This document shows, one piece after another, positions 1-8,547 of a stretch of 64,000 bases of DNA. This DNA is from Phocaeicola fibrisolvens (lineage in GTDB: Bacteria > Bacteroidota > Bacteroidia > Bacteroidales > Bacteroidaceae), in NCBI RefSeq assembly GCF_025567125.1, contig NZ_JAOQJI010000003.1, forward strand, positions 62,001-126,000, read 5' to 3'. The position numbers were made by a program, and so were the translations under genes. Within the stretch, counting starts at the first letter, position 1. The number at the start of each line of letters is the position of its first letter. The notes beneath the pieces were generated by a model that saw nothing but the letters and a program-made list of their open reading frames with translations, was not told the origin of the DNA and did not search any database.

Positions 1-1
1 T

Positions 2-762
2 TTGGATGCCATTATATCTGTAGGGTATCGGGTAAACAGTATCAGAGCCACACAATTCCGCCAATGGTGTACCTCAGTCATCCGTCAATTCTCTATACGT
101 GGTTATGTGATAGACAAGAAACGTATGGAAAATGGATCATTTATCGGTGAGGACTATTTTGAGCACTTACTGGCTGAAATCCGTGAGATCCGTCTCAGTG
201 AACGCCGGTTTTATCAAAAACTTACTGACATTTACGCTACAGCTATTGATTATAACCGTGATGCTCCAACCACAAAGTTATTTTTCAAGAAGGTTCAGAA
301 CAAGATGCATTATGCGGTACACGGCCAGACAGCAGCAGAACTGATTGTGAACAGAGCCGATGCTGAAAAAGAACACATGGGACTGACAACCTGGGAGAAT
401 GCTCCAGACGGGAAAATAGTCAAGACTGATGTAAGTATTGCCAAAAACTACTTGAAGGGTATAGAACTGGAAGATATGGGACGTTTGGTCAATGCTGTTT
501 TGGACATGGCTGAGCGTATGGCAAAGCGTCATATACCTATGACGATGGAAGATTGGGCGAAACGTATCGACATCATTCTGGAAGCAGGTGGTGATGCAAT
601 CCTTACTGATGCAGGCAAAGTTACGGCTGAGTTTGCCAAGAAATTTGCTGAAGCCGAATTTGAAAAATACCGAATCATTCAAGACCGCTTGTTTAATTCG
701 GATTTTGACCGCTTTAATACCGGTGATAACTTTCTACCATTTGATATTAATCCTGATAAAGA
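2..762 (+). CDS. RhuM-family protein, partial at both ends
   Basis: The reading frame is open from the first base and runs into the N gap, so both ends are missing; about 253 residues are visible. The sequence matches the RhuM (virulence protein) family: the start region YRVNSIRATQFRQWCTSV, the run SERRFYQKLTDIYATAIDY, and a helical C-terminal half containing WAKRIDIILEAGGD. RhuM was named from a Salmonella pathogenicity island. The family is common in bacterial accessory regions, and its biochemical role is not established. The last visible residues (NFLPFDINPDK) resemble the usual end of the family, so the stop codon probably lies just inside the gap. It faces ppdK tail to tail. Its accessory nature contrasts with the core genes that follow. 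Confidence 0.8.
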
Positions 763-1012
763 NNNNNNNNNNNNNNNNNNNNNNNNNNNNNNNNNNNNNN
801 NNNNNNNNNNNNNNNNNNNNNNNNNNNNNNNNNNNNNNNNNNNNNNNNNNNNNNNNNNNNNNNNNNNNNNNNNNNNNNNNNNNNNNNNNNNNNNNNNNNN
901 NNNNNNNNNNNNNNNNNNNNNNNNNNNNNNNNNNNNNNNNNNNNNNNNNNNNNNNNNNNNNNNNNNNNNNNNNNNNNNNNNNNNNNNNNNNNNNNNNNNN
1001 NNNNNNNNNNNN
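763..1012. other. assembly gap (250 N)
   Basis: The run of N is exactly 250 bases. It removes the 3' end of the RhuM gene on the left and of ppdK on the right. A normal PpdK end needs roughly 48 codons plus a stop, so about 150 bases of the gap are accounted for if the gap length is real. The round number may instead be a placeholder, in which case the join between the two genes is only a scaffolding inference. Confidence 0.99.
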
Positions 1013-3588
1013 AGATCGGGACGTACCGAACGGCCTTTGGCTACGGCCATCTCGATGAGCTGTCCCACTCCGTTCTGGTCGAGCACCTGGAACGGGTCGA
1101 CCTTCAGAATCTTCTTCTCCAGGTACACCGGCAAGAAGGAAGCGATGTCGTCGCGCGAATAACCGAAGGTCATCTGGGTCAGGTCGTTCGTACCGAAAGA
1201 GAAATATTCGGCGTGTGAAGCGATGCGGTCGGCGGTCAGGGCAGCACGCGGCACCTCAATCATGGTACCCACCTTGAACGGGATTTCCACGCCTTCTTCC
1301 TTGAACAGCTGAGCAGCCGTAGCACGAATCACTTTCTCCTGCGCCTCAAACTCATACAGGATACCGATGAGCGGCACCATGATTTCCGGATGCGGGTCGT
1401 AGCCTTCCTTCTTCAGCTCGCAGGCGGCACCCAAGATGGCGCGGGTCTGCATCTCGGTGATTTCCGGATAAGTATTTCCCAGACGACAGCCGCGGTGACC
1501 CAGCATCGGGTTGTGCTCGCAGAGGTTGTCCACACGCTGGCGGATGTATTCCACAGTCACGCCCATGGCCTCGGCCATTTCTTCCTGCCCCTTCAGGTCG
1601 TGCGGCACGAACTCATGCAACGGCGGGTCGAGCAGACGCACGTTGACCGGCAGTCCGTCCATGGTCTTGAAAATTTCCTTGAAGTCGGCTTTCTGATAAG
1701 GCAACAGCTTGTCGAGGGCTTTCTTGCGGCCTTCCACATCCTCGGCCAGAATCATTTCGCGCATAGCGATAATCTTTTCGTCGTCGAAGAACATGTGTTC
1801 CGTACGGCAGAGTCCGATACCTACGGCACCGAAACCGCGGGCATCCTGTGCGTTGCGCGGCGTGTCGGCATTGGTACGCACTTTCAGGCGGGCGTACTTG
1901 TCGCAGAGTTCCATCAGTTCGGCAAAGTTGCCCGACAGCTTGGCCGGCTGGGTCGGGATTTCTCCGGCATACACATAACCGTTGGTTCCGTTGATGGAGA
2001 TGTAGTCGCCTTCCTTCAGCACCACCCCGTCGATTTCCACCGTACGGGTCTTGTAGTTCACGTTGATGGCTCCGGCACCGGATACGCAGCACTTACCCAT
2101 ACCGCGAGCTACGACGGCTGCATGCGAGGTCATACCTCCGCGGGCGGTCAGGATACCTTCTGCAGCCTGCATACCGGCCAGGTCTTCCGGTGAAGTTTCG
2201 ATACGTACCAGCACCACGCGATGACCGCCGTCATGCCATTCGGCTGCATCTTCAGCAAAGAAGACAATGCGTCCGCAAGCAGCTCCCGGAGAGGCCGGCA
2301 GACCACGGGTCAGGACACGGGCACGTCCCAGCGCTTCCTTGTCGAACACCGGATGCAGCAGTTCGTCGAGCTTGTTCGGCTCGCAACGCATCAGGGCCGT
2401 CTTTTCGTCAATCATGCCCTGGTGCAGCATTTCCATGGCGATGCGTACCATAGCGGCACCCGTGCGCTTTCCGTTACGGGTCTGGAGGAACCAAAGCTTG
2501 CCTTCCTGTACGGTGAACTCCATGTCCTGCATGTCGTGGTAATGGTTCTCCAGCTTGGTCTGAAGCTCGTCGAGTTCTTTGTAGATGGCGGGCATGGCTT
2601 CTTCCATGGAAGGATACTTGGCCACACGTTCCTCTTCCGAGATGCCTTGCAGTTCAGCCCAACGCTGAGAGCCGATTTTCGTAATCTGCTGCGGTGTGCG
2701 GATACCAGCTACCACGTCCTCACCCTGAGCATTGATCAGGTATTCCCCGTTGAACAGGTCTTCTCCGGTAGCGGCGTCGCGTGAGAAGCAGACACCTGTG
2801 GCCGATGTCTCGCCCATATTACCGAAGACCATGGCCTGCACATTCACGGCTGTTCCCCACTCTGCCGGAATGCCTTCCATCTTGCGGTAGAGAATGGCGC
2901 GCTCGTTCATCCATGAATCGAATACGGCACAGATGGCGCCCCACAGCTGTTCGTAGGCGCATGACGGGAATTCCTGTCCGGTCTGTTTCTTCACGGCTTC
3001 CTTGAAGCGGACCACCAGCGTCTTCAGGTCGTCCACGTCGAGTTCGTTGTCCAGACGCACGCCCTTGGCCTTCTTCACGTCCTCGATGATGGCTTCAAAC
3101 GGGTCGATGTCTTCCTTGTTCACGGGTTTCATGCCCAGCACCACGTCGCCATACATCTGCACGAAGCGGCGGTAAGAATCCCAGGCGAAGCGCGGGTTGC
3201 CGGTCTTGCGGGCCAGTCCCTCCACCACCTCGTCGTTCAGTCCCAGGTTCAGGATGGTATCCATCATTCCCGGCATGGACGCTCTGGCACCCGAACGTAC
3301 GGAAACGAGCAACGGGTTTTCCACATCGCCGAATTTCGACTTCATCAAAGTTTCCACTCCCTTGATGGATTTCTCCACGTCGTCTTTCAGCAGGGCAACC
3401 ACATCGTCTTTTCCTTTCTCAAAATATTCGTTGCAGACCTCCGTGGTGATGGTAAATCCCGGAGGTACAGGTACACCAATCAGATTCATTTCGGCCAGGT
3501 TTGCCCCCTTTCCACCCAGCAAGTTTCTCATGTCAGCTTTTCCTTCGGCATGTCCGTTTCCGAAGGTATAAACTCTTTTCTTTTCCAT
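1013..3588 (-). CDS. ppdK: pyruvate, phosphate dikinase (C-terminus lost in gap)
   Basis: This cytosolic enzyme interconverts pyruvate + ATP + Pi and phosphoenolpyruvate + AMP + PPi, and in anaerobes links glycolysis and gluconeogenesis. The 858 visible residues cover the N-terminal ATP-grasp domain (GGKGANLAEM at 25-34), the swivelling phosphohistidine domain with GGMTSHAAVVARG (catalytic His near residue 489), and most of the PEP-binding TIM barrel (LCRTEHMFF, GHRGCRLG, SFGTNDLTQMTFGYSRDD). The family is usually about 900 residues, so about 50 residues, including the end of the barrel with its conserved Cys loop, lie in the gap. The start at 3588 gives the family N-terminus MEKKRVYTFGNGHAEG. 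It appears monocistronic with its own promoter. Confidence 0.97.
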
Positions 3589-3663
3589 GTTTTCTTATAT
3601 TGATAAGGTTGAATAATGTTTTTTCCGTTGGTTAACGAGTGTGTTTTTCGTTGGTCAACGGCG

Positions 3664-3694
3664 CAAATCTATACATATTTTATTACATTACAAA
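3664..3694 (-). promoter_or_regulatory. promoter of ppdK (Bacteroidetes -33/-7)
   Basis: Read on the minus strand, TAGATTTG (3671-3664) fits the -7 consensus TAnnTTTG. A TTTG (3694-3691) lies 19 bp upstream, as in the -33 element. Transcription would begin near 3657 and leave a leader of about 70 bases. Confidence 0.7.
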
Positions 3695-3786
3695 TTTTAC
3701 AAAGATATTTTTCGACATATTTTGCAACATAGACTTTGCAAAATCAACTTCTTTCCAAAACATAGCAGAATGTCAGGAAAAATGTA

Positions 3787-3794
3787 TAAATTTG
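3787..3794 (+). promoter_or_regulatory. -7 box for the rRNA methyltransferase gene
   Basis: TAAATTTG matches TAnnTTTG and sits 28 bp before the GTG start at 3823. No clear TTTG is present 19-21 bp upstream, so the assignment is moderate. Confidence 0.45.
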
Positions 3795-3822
3795 CTCCCA
3801 AATTGGTTTTATTGAAAAGAAC

Positions 3823-5241
3823 GTGGCAAGAAAGAAGAAAGAACTTCCTTTATTGGAGAAAGTGACAATAACAGACGTAGCCGCAGAAGGCAAAGCCGTG
3901 GCTAAAGTGAATGAACTGGTAGTATTTGTCCCGTATGTAGTGCCGGGCGATGTAGTCGATTTACAGGTGAAACGCAAGAAGAACCATTATGCCGAAGCGG
4001 TAGCCGTGAAGTTCTATGAAAAATCACCCCTGCGCGTAGAGCCGTTCTGCTCTCACTTCGGGGTGTGCGGAGGATGCAAATGGCAATGTCTTTCTTACGA
4101 GGAACAGCTCAAGTACAAGCAGAAACAGGTGTTCGACAACCTCACCCGCATCGGGAAGGTGGAACTGCCGGAATTCCGTCCCATCCTGGGTTCGGAAAAG
4201 ACCCGCTTCTACCGCAACAAGCTGGAGTTTACGTTCTCCAACAAGCGCTGGCTCACCGAAGAGGAGGTGAAGCAGGACGTGAAGTACGACCAGATGAACG
4301 CGGTGGGATTCCATATCCCGGGGGCGTTCGACAAGGTGCTGGCCATCGACAAGTGCTGGTTGCAGGACGACATCTCCAATCAGATTCGCAACGCAGTGCG
4401 CGACTATGCCTACGCGCACAATTTCCCGTTCTTTGACCTGCGCTCGCAGGAGGGCTTGCTGCGGAACATCATGATTCGCACCTCGTCTACGGGCGAGCTG
4501 ATGGTGGTATTGCAGTGCAAGGTGACGGGCGACGACGACCGCCGCAAGATGGAGGAAATCTTGCAGTTCATGGCCGACCAGTTCCCGCAGATTACTTCGC
4601 TGATGTATGTCATCAACAACAAGTGCAACGATACCATCGGTGACCTCGACGTGGAGGTGTTCAAGGGCAACGACCACATCTTCGAGGAGATGGAAGGACT
4701 GCGCTTCAAGGTGGGACCAAAATCGTTCTACCAAACCAATTCAGAACAAGCATATAATTTATATAAGGTGGCGCGCGAGTTTGCCGGACTCACGGGCAAC
4801 GAACTGGTGTACGACCTCTACACAGGTACGGGTACCATTGCCAACTTCGTGGCACGGCAGGCACGCAAGGTGGTGGGCATCGAGTATGTGCCCGAAGCCA
4901 TCGAGGATGCCAAGGTGAACTCAGCTCTGAACGGCATCGACAACACGCTGTTTTATGCGGGCGACATGAAGGACATCCTCACCAACGACTTCATCGCGGA
5001 ACACGGACGTCCGGATGTCATCATCACCGACCCTCCCCGCGCGGGCATGCACAACGACGTCATCGACGTGATTCTGGCCGCCGAGCCGAAGCGTATCGTC
5101 TACGTAAGCTGCAACCCAGCCACACAGGCACGCGACCTCCAGCTGCTCGACGGCAAATATAAGGTAACCGCCGTACAGCCGGTCGACATGTTCCCCCACA
5201 CGCACCACGTGGAGAATGTGGTACGCTTGGACCGCCGTTGA
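3823..5241 (+). CDS. rlmD: 23S rRNA (uracil-5-)-methyltransferase, RumA/RlmD family
   Basis: This SAM-dependent enzyme makes 5-methyluridine in 23S rRNA. The N-terminal TRAM domain (about residues 12-65) is followed by four cysteines (C76, C82, C85, C89) that bind a 4Fe-4S cluster in this family. The Rossmann methyltransferase domain has the SAM loop YDLYTGTGTIANF and the nucleophile motif YVSCNPATQARD (C430). The length of 472 matches the family. The start is GTG, supported by the family N-terminus MARKKK. It is probably the first gene of a unit with the pseudouridine synthase 51 bp downstream and the HAD gene. Which uridine it modifies cannot be told from the sequence. Confidence 0.93.
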   Translation: MARKKKELPLLEKVTITDVAAEGKAVAKVNELVVFVPYVVPGDVVDLQVKRKKNHYAEAVAVKFYEKSPLRVEPFCSHFGVCGGCKWQCLSYEEQLKYKQKQVFDNLTRIGKVELPEFRPILGSEKTRFYRNKLEFTFSNKRWLTEEEVKQDVKYDQMNAVGFHIPGAFDKVLAIDKCWLQDDISNQIRNAVRDYAYAHNFPFFDLRSQEGLLRNIMIRTSSTGELMVVLQCKVTGDDDRRKMEEILQFMADQFPQITSLMYVINNKCNDTIGDLDVEVFKGNDHIFEEMEGLRFKVGPKSFYQTNSEQAYNLYKVAREFAGLTGNELVYDLYTGTGTIANFVARQARKVVGIEYVPEAIEDAKVNSALNGIDNTLFYAGDMKDILTNDFIAEHGRPDVIITDPPRAGMHNDVIDVILAAEPKRIVYVSCNPATQARDLQLLDGKYKVTAVQPVDMFPHTHHVENVVRLDRR

Positions 5242-5292
5242 ACGCACAGTATTTACCCAACTGATAACTAACCCAAGATTACGATACACAAA

Positions 5293-6213
5293 GTGGCAAG
5301 AAGAAATACAAACGGCCGGCGTCCCCTTCCGCGGGCTGCCGCCAGATATACGGTCTATCCGGTCACCGAACCGGCGGAACTGATGGAGTTCCTCATAAAG
5401 AAGATGGCAGGCATCAGCCGCACACGTGTGAAGGCTTTGCTGACCAACCGCGTGGTTATGGTGGACAACAACATCCAGACGCAGTACAACTATCCCCTCA
5501 AGCCGGGCATGAAAGTGCAGGTGAGCCGGGAAAAGCATAACCACGAATTCCGTCATCCGATGCTGAAGATTCTCTACGAAGATGCGTACCTCATCGTGGT
5601 GGAGAAGAAAGAGGGACTGCTCTCCGTGGCTACCGACCACCAGAAGGAACGTACCGCACAGCATATCCTCAATGAGTATGTGAAGCGGGAACACCGCAAC
5701 AACCGCATCTTCGTGGTACACCGCCTCGACCGTGAGACCTCGGGCATCATGATGTATGCCAAGGACGAAAAGACACAGCACACGCTCCGCGACAACTGGC
5801 ACGACATCGTGTACGACCGCCGCTACGTGGCCATCGTCATGGGCGACATGGAGAAAGACCAGGGCATGGTACGCTCCTGGCTCACCGACCGCAAGCTGTA
5901 TGTCAGTTCCTCGCCGGTGGACGACGGGGGAAAACTCTCCATCACGCACTACCGCACCATCAAACGGGCCAATGGCTACTCGCTCGTGGAACTGCAGCTG
6001 GAAACGGGTCGCAAGAACCAGATTCGCGTACACATGCAGACCCTCGGACATCCGATTGTGGGCGACACACGCTACGGCTGTGAGACCGACCCGCTCGGAC
6101 GGTTGGCGCTTCACGCTTTCAAACTCTGCTTCTACCATCCACTCACGGGCGAACGCATGGAATTTGAAACACCTTACCCAGGTTCGTTCAAAAACCTGAT
6201 GCTGAGAAAATAA
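5293..6213 (+). CDS. RluA-family pseudouridine synthase with S4 domain
   Basis: It isomerises uridine to pseudouridine in RNA, most likely rRNA. An S4-type RNA-binding segment covers about residues 27-78. The catalytic domain carries HRLDRETSG (143-151) with the essential Asp at 146, then the usual RKNQIRVHMQTLGHPIVGD loop near the C-terminus. The GTG at 5293 is chosen because it begins the frame just before a basic N-terminal tail. It lies 51 bp after the methyltransferase and 10 bp before the HAD gene. The substrate site (RluC, RluD or another type) is not decided by the sequence. Confidence 0.92.
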   Translation: MARRNTNGRRPLPRAAARYTVYPVTEPAELMEFLIKKMAGISRTRVKALLTNRVVMVDNNIQTQYNYPLKPGMKVQVSREKHNHEFRHPMLKILYEDAYLIVVEKKEGLLSVATDHQKERTAQHILNEYVKREHRNNRIFVVHRLDRETSGIMMYAKDEKTQHTLRDNWHDIVYDRRYVAIVMGDMEKDQGMVRSWLTDRKLYVSSSPVDDGGKLSITHYRTIKRANGYSLVELQLETGRKNQIRVHMQTLGHPIVGDTRYGCETDPLGRLALHAFKLCFYHPLTGERMEFETPYPGSFKNLMLRK

Positions 6214-6223
6214 AAACGACATT

Positions 6224-6847
6224 ATGATAAAAAATCTGATTTTCGATTTTGGAGGGGTAATTGCCCCTATCAGCCGCGAAAAAGCCGTAGAGGCCTTTAT
6301 CCGACTGGGACTGGCGGATGCTGACCAACGCCTGGACAAATATCACCAGACGGGTATCTTCCAAGAGCTGGAGGAAGGAAAGATTACAGCGGACGAATTT
6401 CAAACAAAACTGGGAGAACTGTGCGGACGTACACTTACATGGGAAGAAACCCGAGAGGCATGGATGGGTTTCTTTACGGGACTGGACGAACGTCTGCTTG
6501 ACTGCCTTAAGGAACTGCGTAAACGCTATAAGCTATTCGTGCTGAGCAATACCAATCCTTACGTGATGGATTGGGCATGCAGTCCTGAATTTTCATCGAA
6601 AGGAAAACCGCTGACGGATTTCTTCGACAAGCTTTATTTGTCGTACCAGATTGGAATAACAAAACCTGACCGGCGGATTTTTGACTTTCTGATAGCTGAT
6701 GCCGGCATCGACCCGACAGAATCGCTCTTCGTAGACGATGGTGCTGGAAACGTGCAGGCAGCTCATGCACTGGGATTCCAGACGTATTGCCCGCATAACG
6801 GCGAAGACTGGCGCGACGCACTGACCGTACTGCTCCAGAAGGCCTGA
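6224..6847 (+). CDS. HAD-superfamily phosphatase (YihX-like)
   Basis: This 207-residue cytosolic hydrolase has all four HAD motifs: DFGGV with nucleophile D8, the Ser/Thr of LSNTN (108-111), the Lys of TKPDRRIF (K147), and FVDDGAGN with D171/D172. The cap between motifs I and II is a helical C1 type (residues 15-85). The architecture is that of YihX-type sugar phosphatases and haloacid dehalogenase relatives; the substrate cannot be inferred. The start lies 10 bp after the pseudouridine synthase stop, so it is probably the last gene of that operon, and a terminator follows at 6856-6917. Confidence 0.85.
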   Translation: MIKNLIFDFGGVIAPISREKAVEAFIRLGLADADQRLDKYHQTGIFQELEEGKITADEFQTKLGELCGRTLTWEETREAWMGFFTGLDERLLDCLKELRKRYKLFVLSNTNPYVMDWACSPEFSSKGKPLTDFFDKLYLSYQIGITKPDRRIFDFLIADAGIDPTESLFVDDGAGNVQAAHALGFQTYCPHNGEDWRDALTVLLQKA

Positions 6848-6855
6848 CCAATTCA

Positions 6856-6917
6856 AACAAAAAGAAACCTCGCTGCCCTGCATCGTGCTTCCCTCACGGT
6901 GTGGGGCTTCTTTTTGT
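6856..6917. terminator. probable intrinsic terminator after the HAD gene
   Basis: ACAAAAAGAA (6856-6865) pairs with TTCTTTTTGT (6908-6917) across a GC-rich middle, so the right arm ends in a T-rich tract. The stem is A/T rich at its base with a long interior, hence moderate confidence. Confidence 0.5.
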
Positions 6918-6971
6918 ACCGATATCCCTACTCCCAATAGGGAAATTCCTTGGGAAGAATAGGAAAAATCA

Positions 6972-7003
6972 TTCGTCTATATACTTTTCCCCATGTATCT
7001 TTG
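6972..7003 (+). promoter_or_regulatory. promoter of the small lipoprotein gene
   Basis: TATCTTTG (6996-7003) is a perfect -7 box. TTCG (6972-6975), 20 bp upstream, is a near match to the -33 TTTG. The ATG at 7035 lies 32 bases downstream; an in-frame ATG at 6993 would fall inside the promoter and is rejected. Confidence 0.65.
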
Positions 7004-7034
7004 CCTTATCAAGAAAACCAAAACACAAAGAATT

Positions 7035-7460
7035 ATGAAAACAAAGGCACGAAAATTCATGTATATAGCGATGCTGTTGCTCGTCACACTCGCTCTCCCC
7101 TCATGTGAGGTAGATTTGTCACTGGGTAATCATACTTTGGAATACCGTGAACGTACGGCTTACCTTTGCAGTTCTGACTGGCAGGATGACTGGTACGACG
7201 ACTACGGATACCACCGCTTCCAGGTGCTGCGCTTCTATGCCGACGGCACGGGCGAAGACTATCTCCGCGTACAAGATGCCTACGGACGGTGGGACGAATA
7301 CCGCTACACCTTCGTGTGGGACTGGTACGACGCGTTCTACACCAGCATCCGGCTGAACTATGGCGGTGGCGATTATTCCTACATGGACCACATCCAACTT
7401 GGAAACGGACGTCTGGAATGCCAACTAGATGGAGCCTGGGTTAGTTTCTATAATTATTAA
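7035..7460 (+). CDS. small lipoprotein, function unknown (141 aa)
   Basis: I do not recognise a named function. The N-terminus is a lipoprotein signal: basic MKTKARK, a hydrophobic stretch, then LPSC with Cys 24. The mature part is rich in Tyr, Trp and Asp (for example SDWQDDWYDDYGY) and alternates hydrophobic and polar residues. This suggests a small beta-sheet or lipocalin-like domain, seen in many short Bacteroides lipoproteins. Cysteines near residues 39 and 129 could pair. It stands alone with its own promoter, between a terminator on the left and the convergent ATP synthase operon on the right. Confidence 0.7.
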   Translation: MKTKARKFMYIAMLLLVTLALPSCEVDLSLGNHTLEYRERTAYLCSSDWQDDWYDDYGYHRFQVLRFYADGTGEDYLRVQDAYGRWDEYRYTFVWDWYDAFYTSIRLNYGGGDYSYMDHIQLGNGRLECQLDGAWVSFYNY

Positions 7461-7595
7461 AAAGAGATGAAATAAAAAAAACACGAAAAGAGATGAACAA
7501 AGTGACAACCAGTTTGTTATATAATTAAAAGACCGAGCATTTTCATGTTTTCTTTTTAAGATAATTAATTTTTTAGTTTATTCGTTCAAAAAAAA

Positions 7596-7624
7596 ACGTA
7601 TCCTGCCAAAAGGCAGTGATACGT
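7596..7624. terminator. bidirectional terminator at the end of the ATP synthase operon
   Basis: ACGTATCCTGCC and GGCAGTGATACGT form a strong stem with one mismatch/bulge and an AAAA loop. A run of T follows on the plus strand and a run of A precedes it, so it can stop both the lipoprotein gene and the minus-strand atp operon. Confidence 0.9.
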
Positions 7625-7654
7625 TTTTTTATGCATTGCAAGAACCCAACCGTG

Positions 7655-8542
7655 TCAGGCCATTGTCCCACCCACGATATCCAGCAGTTCATTGGTAATA
7701 GCCTGCTGGCGGCTCTTGTTGTAAATCAAGGTCAGTTCCTGTATCAAGTCGTTTGCATTATCCGTAGCAATCTGCATAGCCATTGTACGGGCAGCATGTT
7801 CTGAAGCTGTAGAGTCCAACAGCACGGTGTAAATCTTCAAACGAAGCACCTTCGGCAAGAGCTCCTGCATCACCTGTTCCGGTGAGGGTTCGATGATGTA
7901 GTCGGCCTGCATTTCGTCGGCAGCCCCTTCCGTATCGTCCACCTTCGCTGCATTCAGTTCCAGCGGGAGATACGTCTCGCGGGTCAGAATCTGCGAAGAA
8001 GTCGACTTGAAGTGGTTATACAGCAGCTCCACCTGCTGGATTTCACCGGCGGCAAACCGTTTCATCAGGTCGGCGGCCAAATCGGCAGCTTCCTTGTAAT
8101 TGGGTTTTCCACTCATGTGCTGATAATCGCCAGCTGAAACCACGCCTTCCATCTTCTTTACCGCGTCGGCTACCTTTCGGCCTACCGGGTAAATCAGAAT
8201 GTTTTCGCGGCCTACTTGCCGGCCATACTCTTCTACTACCTCATTCAAATGACGAATCACGTTCACGTTGAATCCACCACATAAGCTGCTATTGGATGCA
8301 AACACGACAACGGCCACTTTCTTCACCTCACGCTTCACTGCAAAAGGCGACTCCACGGTGAGCCCCGCACCCAGAAAATGATCGAGCATGCGATGCAACC
8401 GGCGCTCGTAAGGAAGCATGTTTTCAATGGCCTCCTGCGCCTTGTGCAGTTTAGACGAGGCCACCATCTTCATCGCTGAGGTAATCTTCAGCGTGCCGTT
8501 GATTGAGTTGATTCTTCCTTTAACTTCTTTCAGTGATGCCAT
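7655..8542 (-). CDS. atpG: ATP synthase F1 subunit gamma
   Basis: This is the central rotor shaft of F1, which couples Fo rotation to the alpha/beta catalytic sites. The 295 residues start with the family sequence MASLKEVKGRINSINGT and end with the conserved helix NKSRQQAITNELLDIVGG, which enters the alpha3beta3 cavity. The length matches the family (about 290). The start is 5 bp after the atpA stop. It is the last gene of the operon, and a strong terminator follows. Confidence 0.98.
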   Translation of the reverse strand: MASLKEVKGRINSINGTLKITSAMKMVASSKLHKAQEAIENMLPYERRLHRMLDHFLGAGLTVESPFAVKREVKKVAVVVFASNSSLCGGFNVNVIRHLNEVVEEYGRQVGRENILIYPVGRKVADAVKKMEGVVSAGDYQHMSGKPNYKEAADLAADLMKRFAAGEIQQVELLYNHFKSTSSQILTRETYLPLELNAAKVDDTEGAADEMQADYIIEPSPEQVMQELLPKVLRLKIYTVLLDSTASEHAARTMAMQIATDNANDLIQELTLIYNKSRQQAITNELLDIVGGTMA

Positions 8543-8547
8543 GAGAA

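Noticed and set aside
1013..1030. AGATCGGG at the gap edge as a sequencing-adapter remnant
   Set aside because: The sequence departs from the common adapter after seven bases and continues the ppdK reading frame (RSVRPD) correctly.
4921..6339. Minus-strand open frame of 472 codons antisense to the RNA-modification genes
   Set aside because: It covers parts of three genes with clear motifs on the plus strand; codon usage is that of a shadow frame.
6993..7034. Upstream ATG for the small lipoprotein gene
   Set aside because: It lies inside the promoter -7 box. The ATG at 7035 gives a standard lipoprotein signal peptide.
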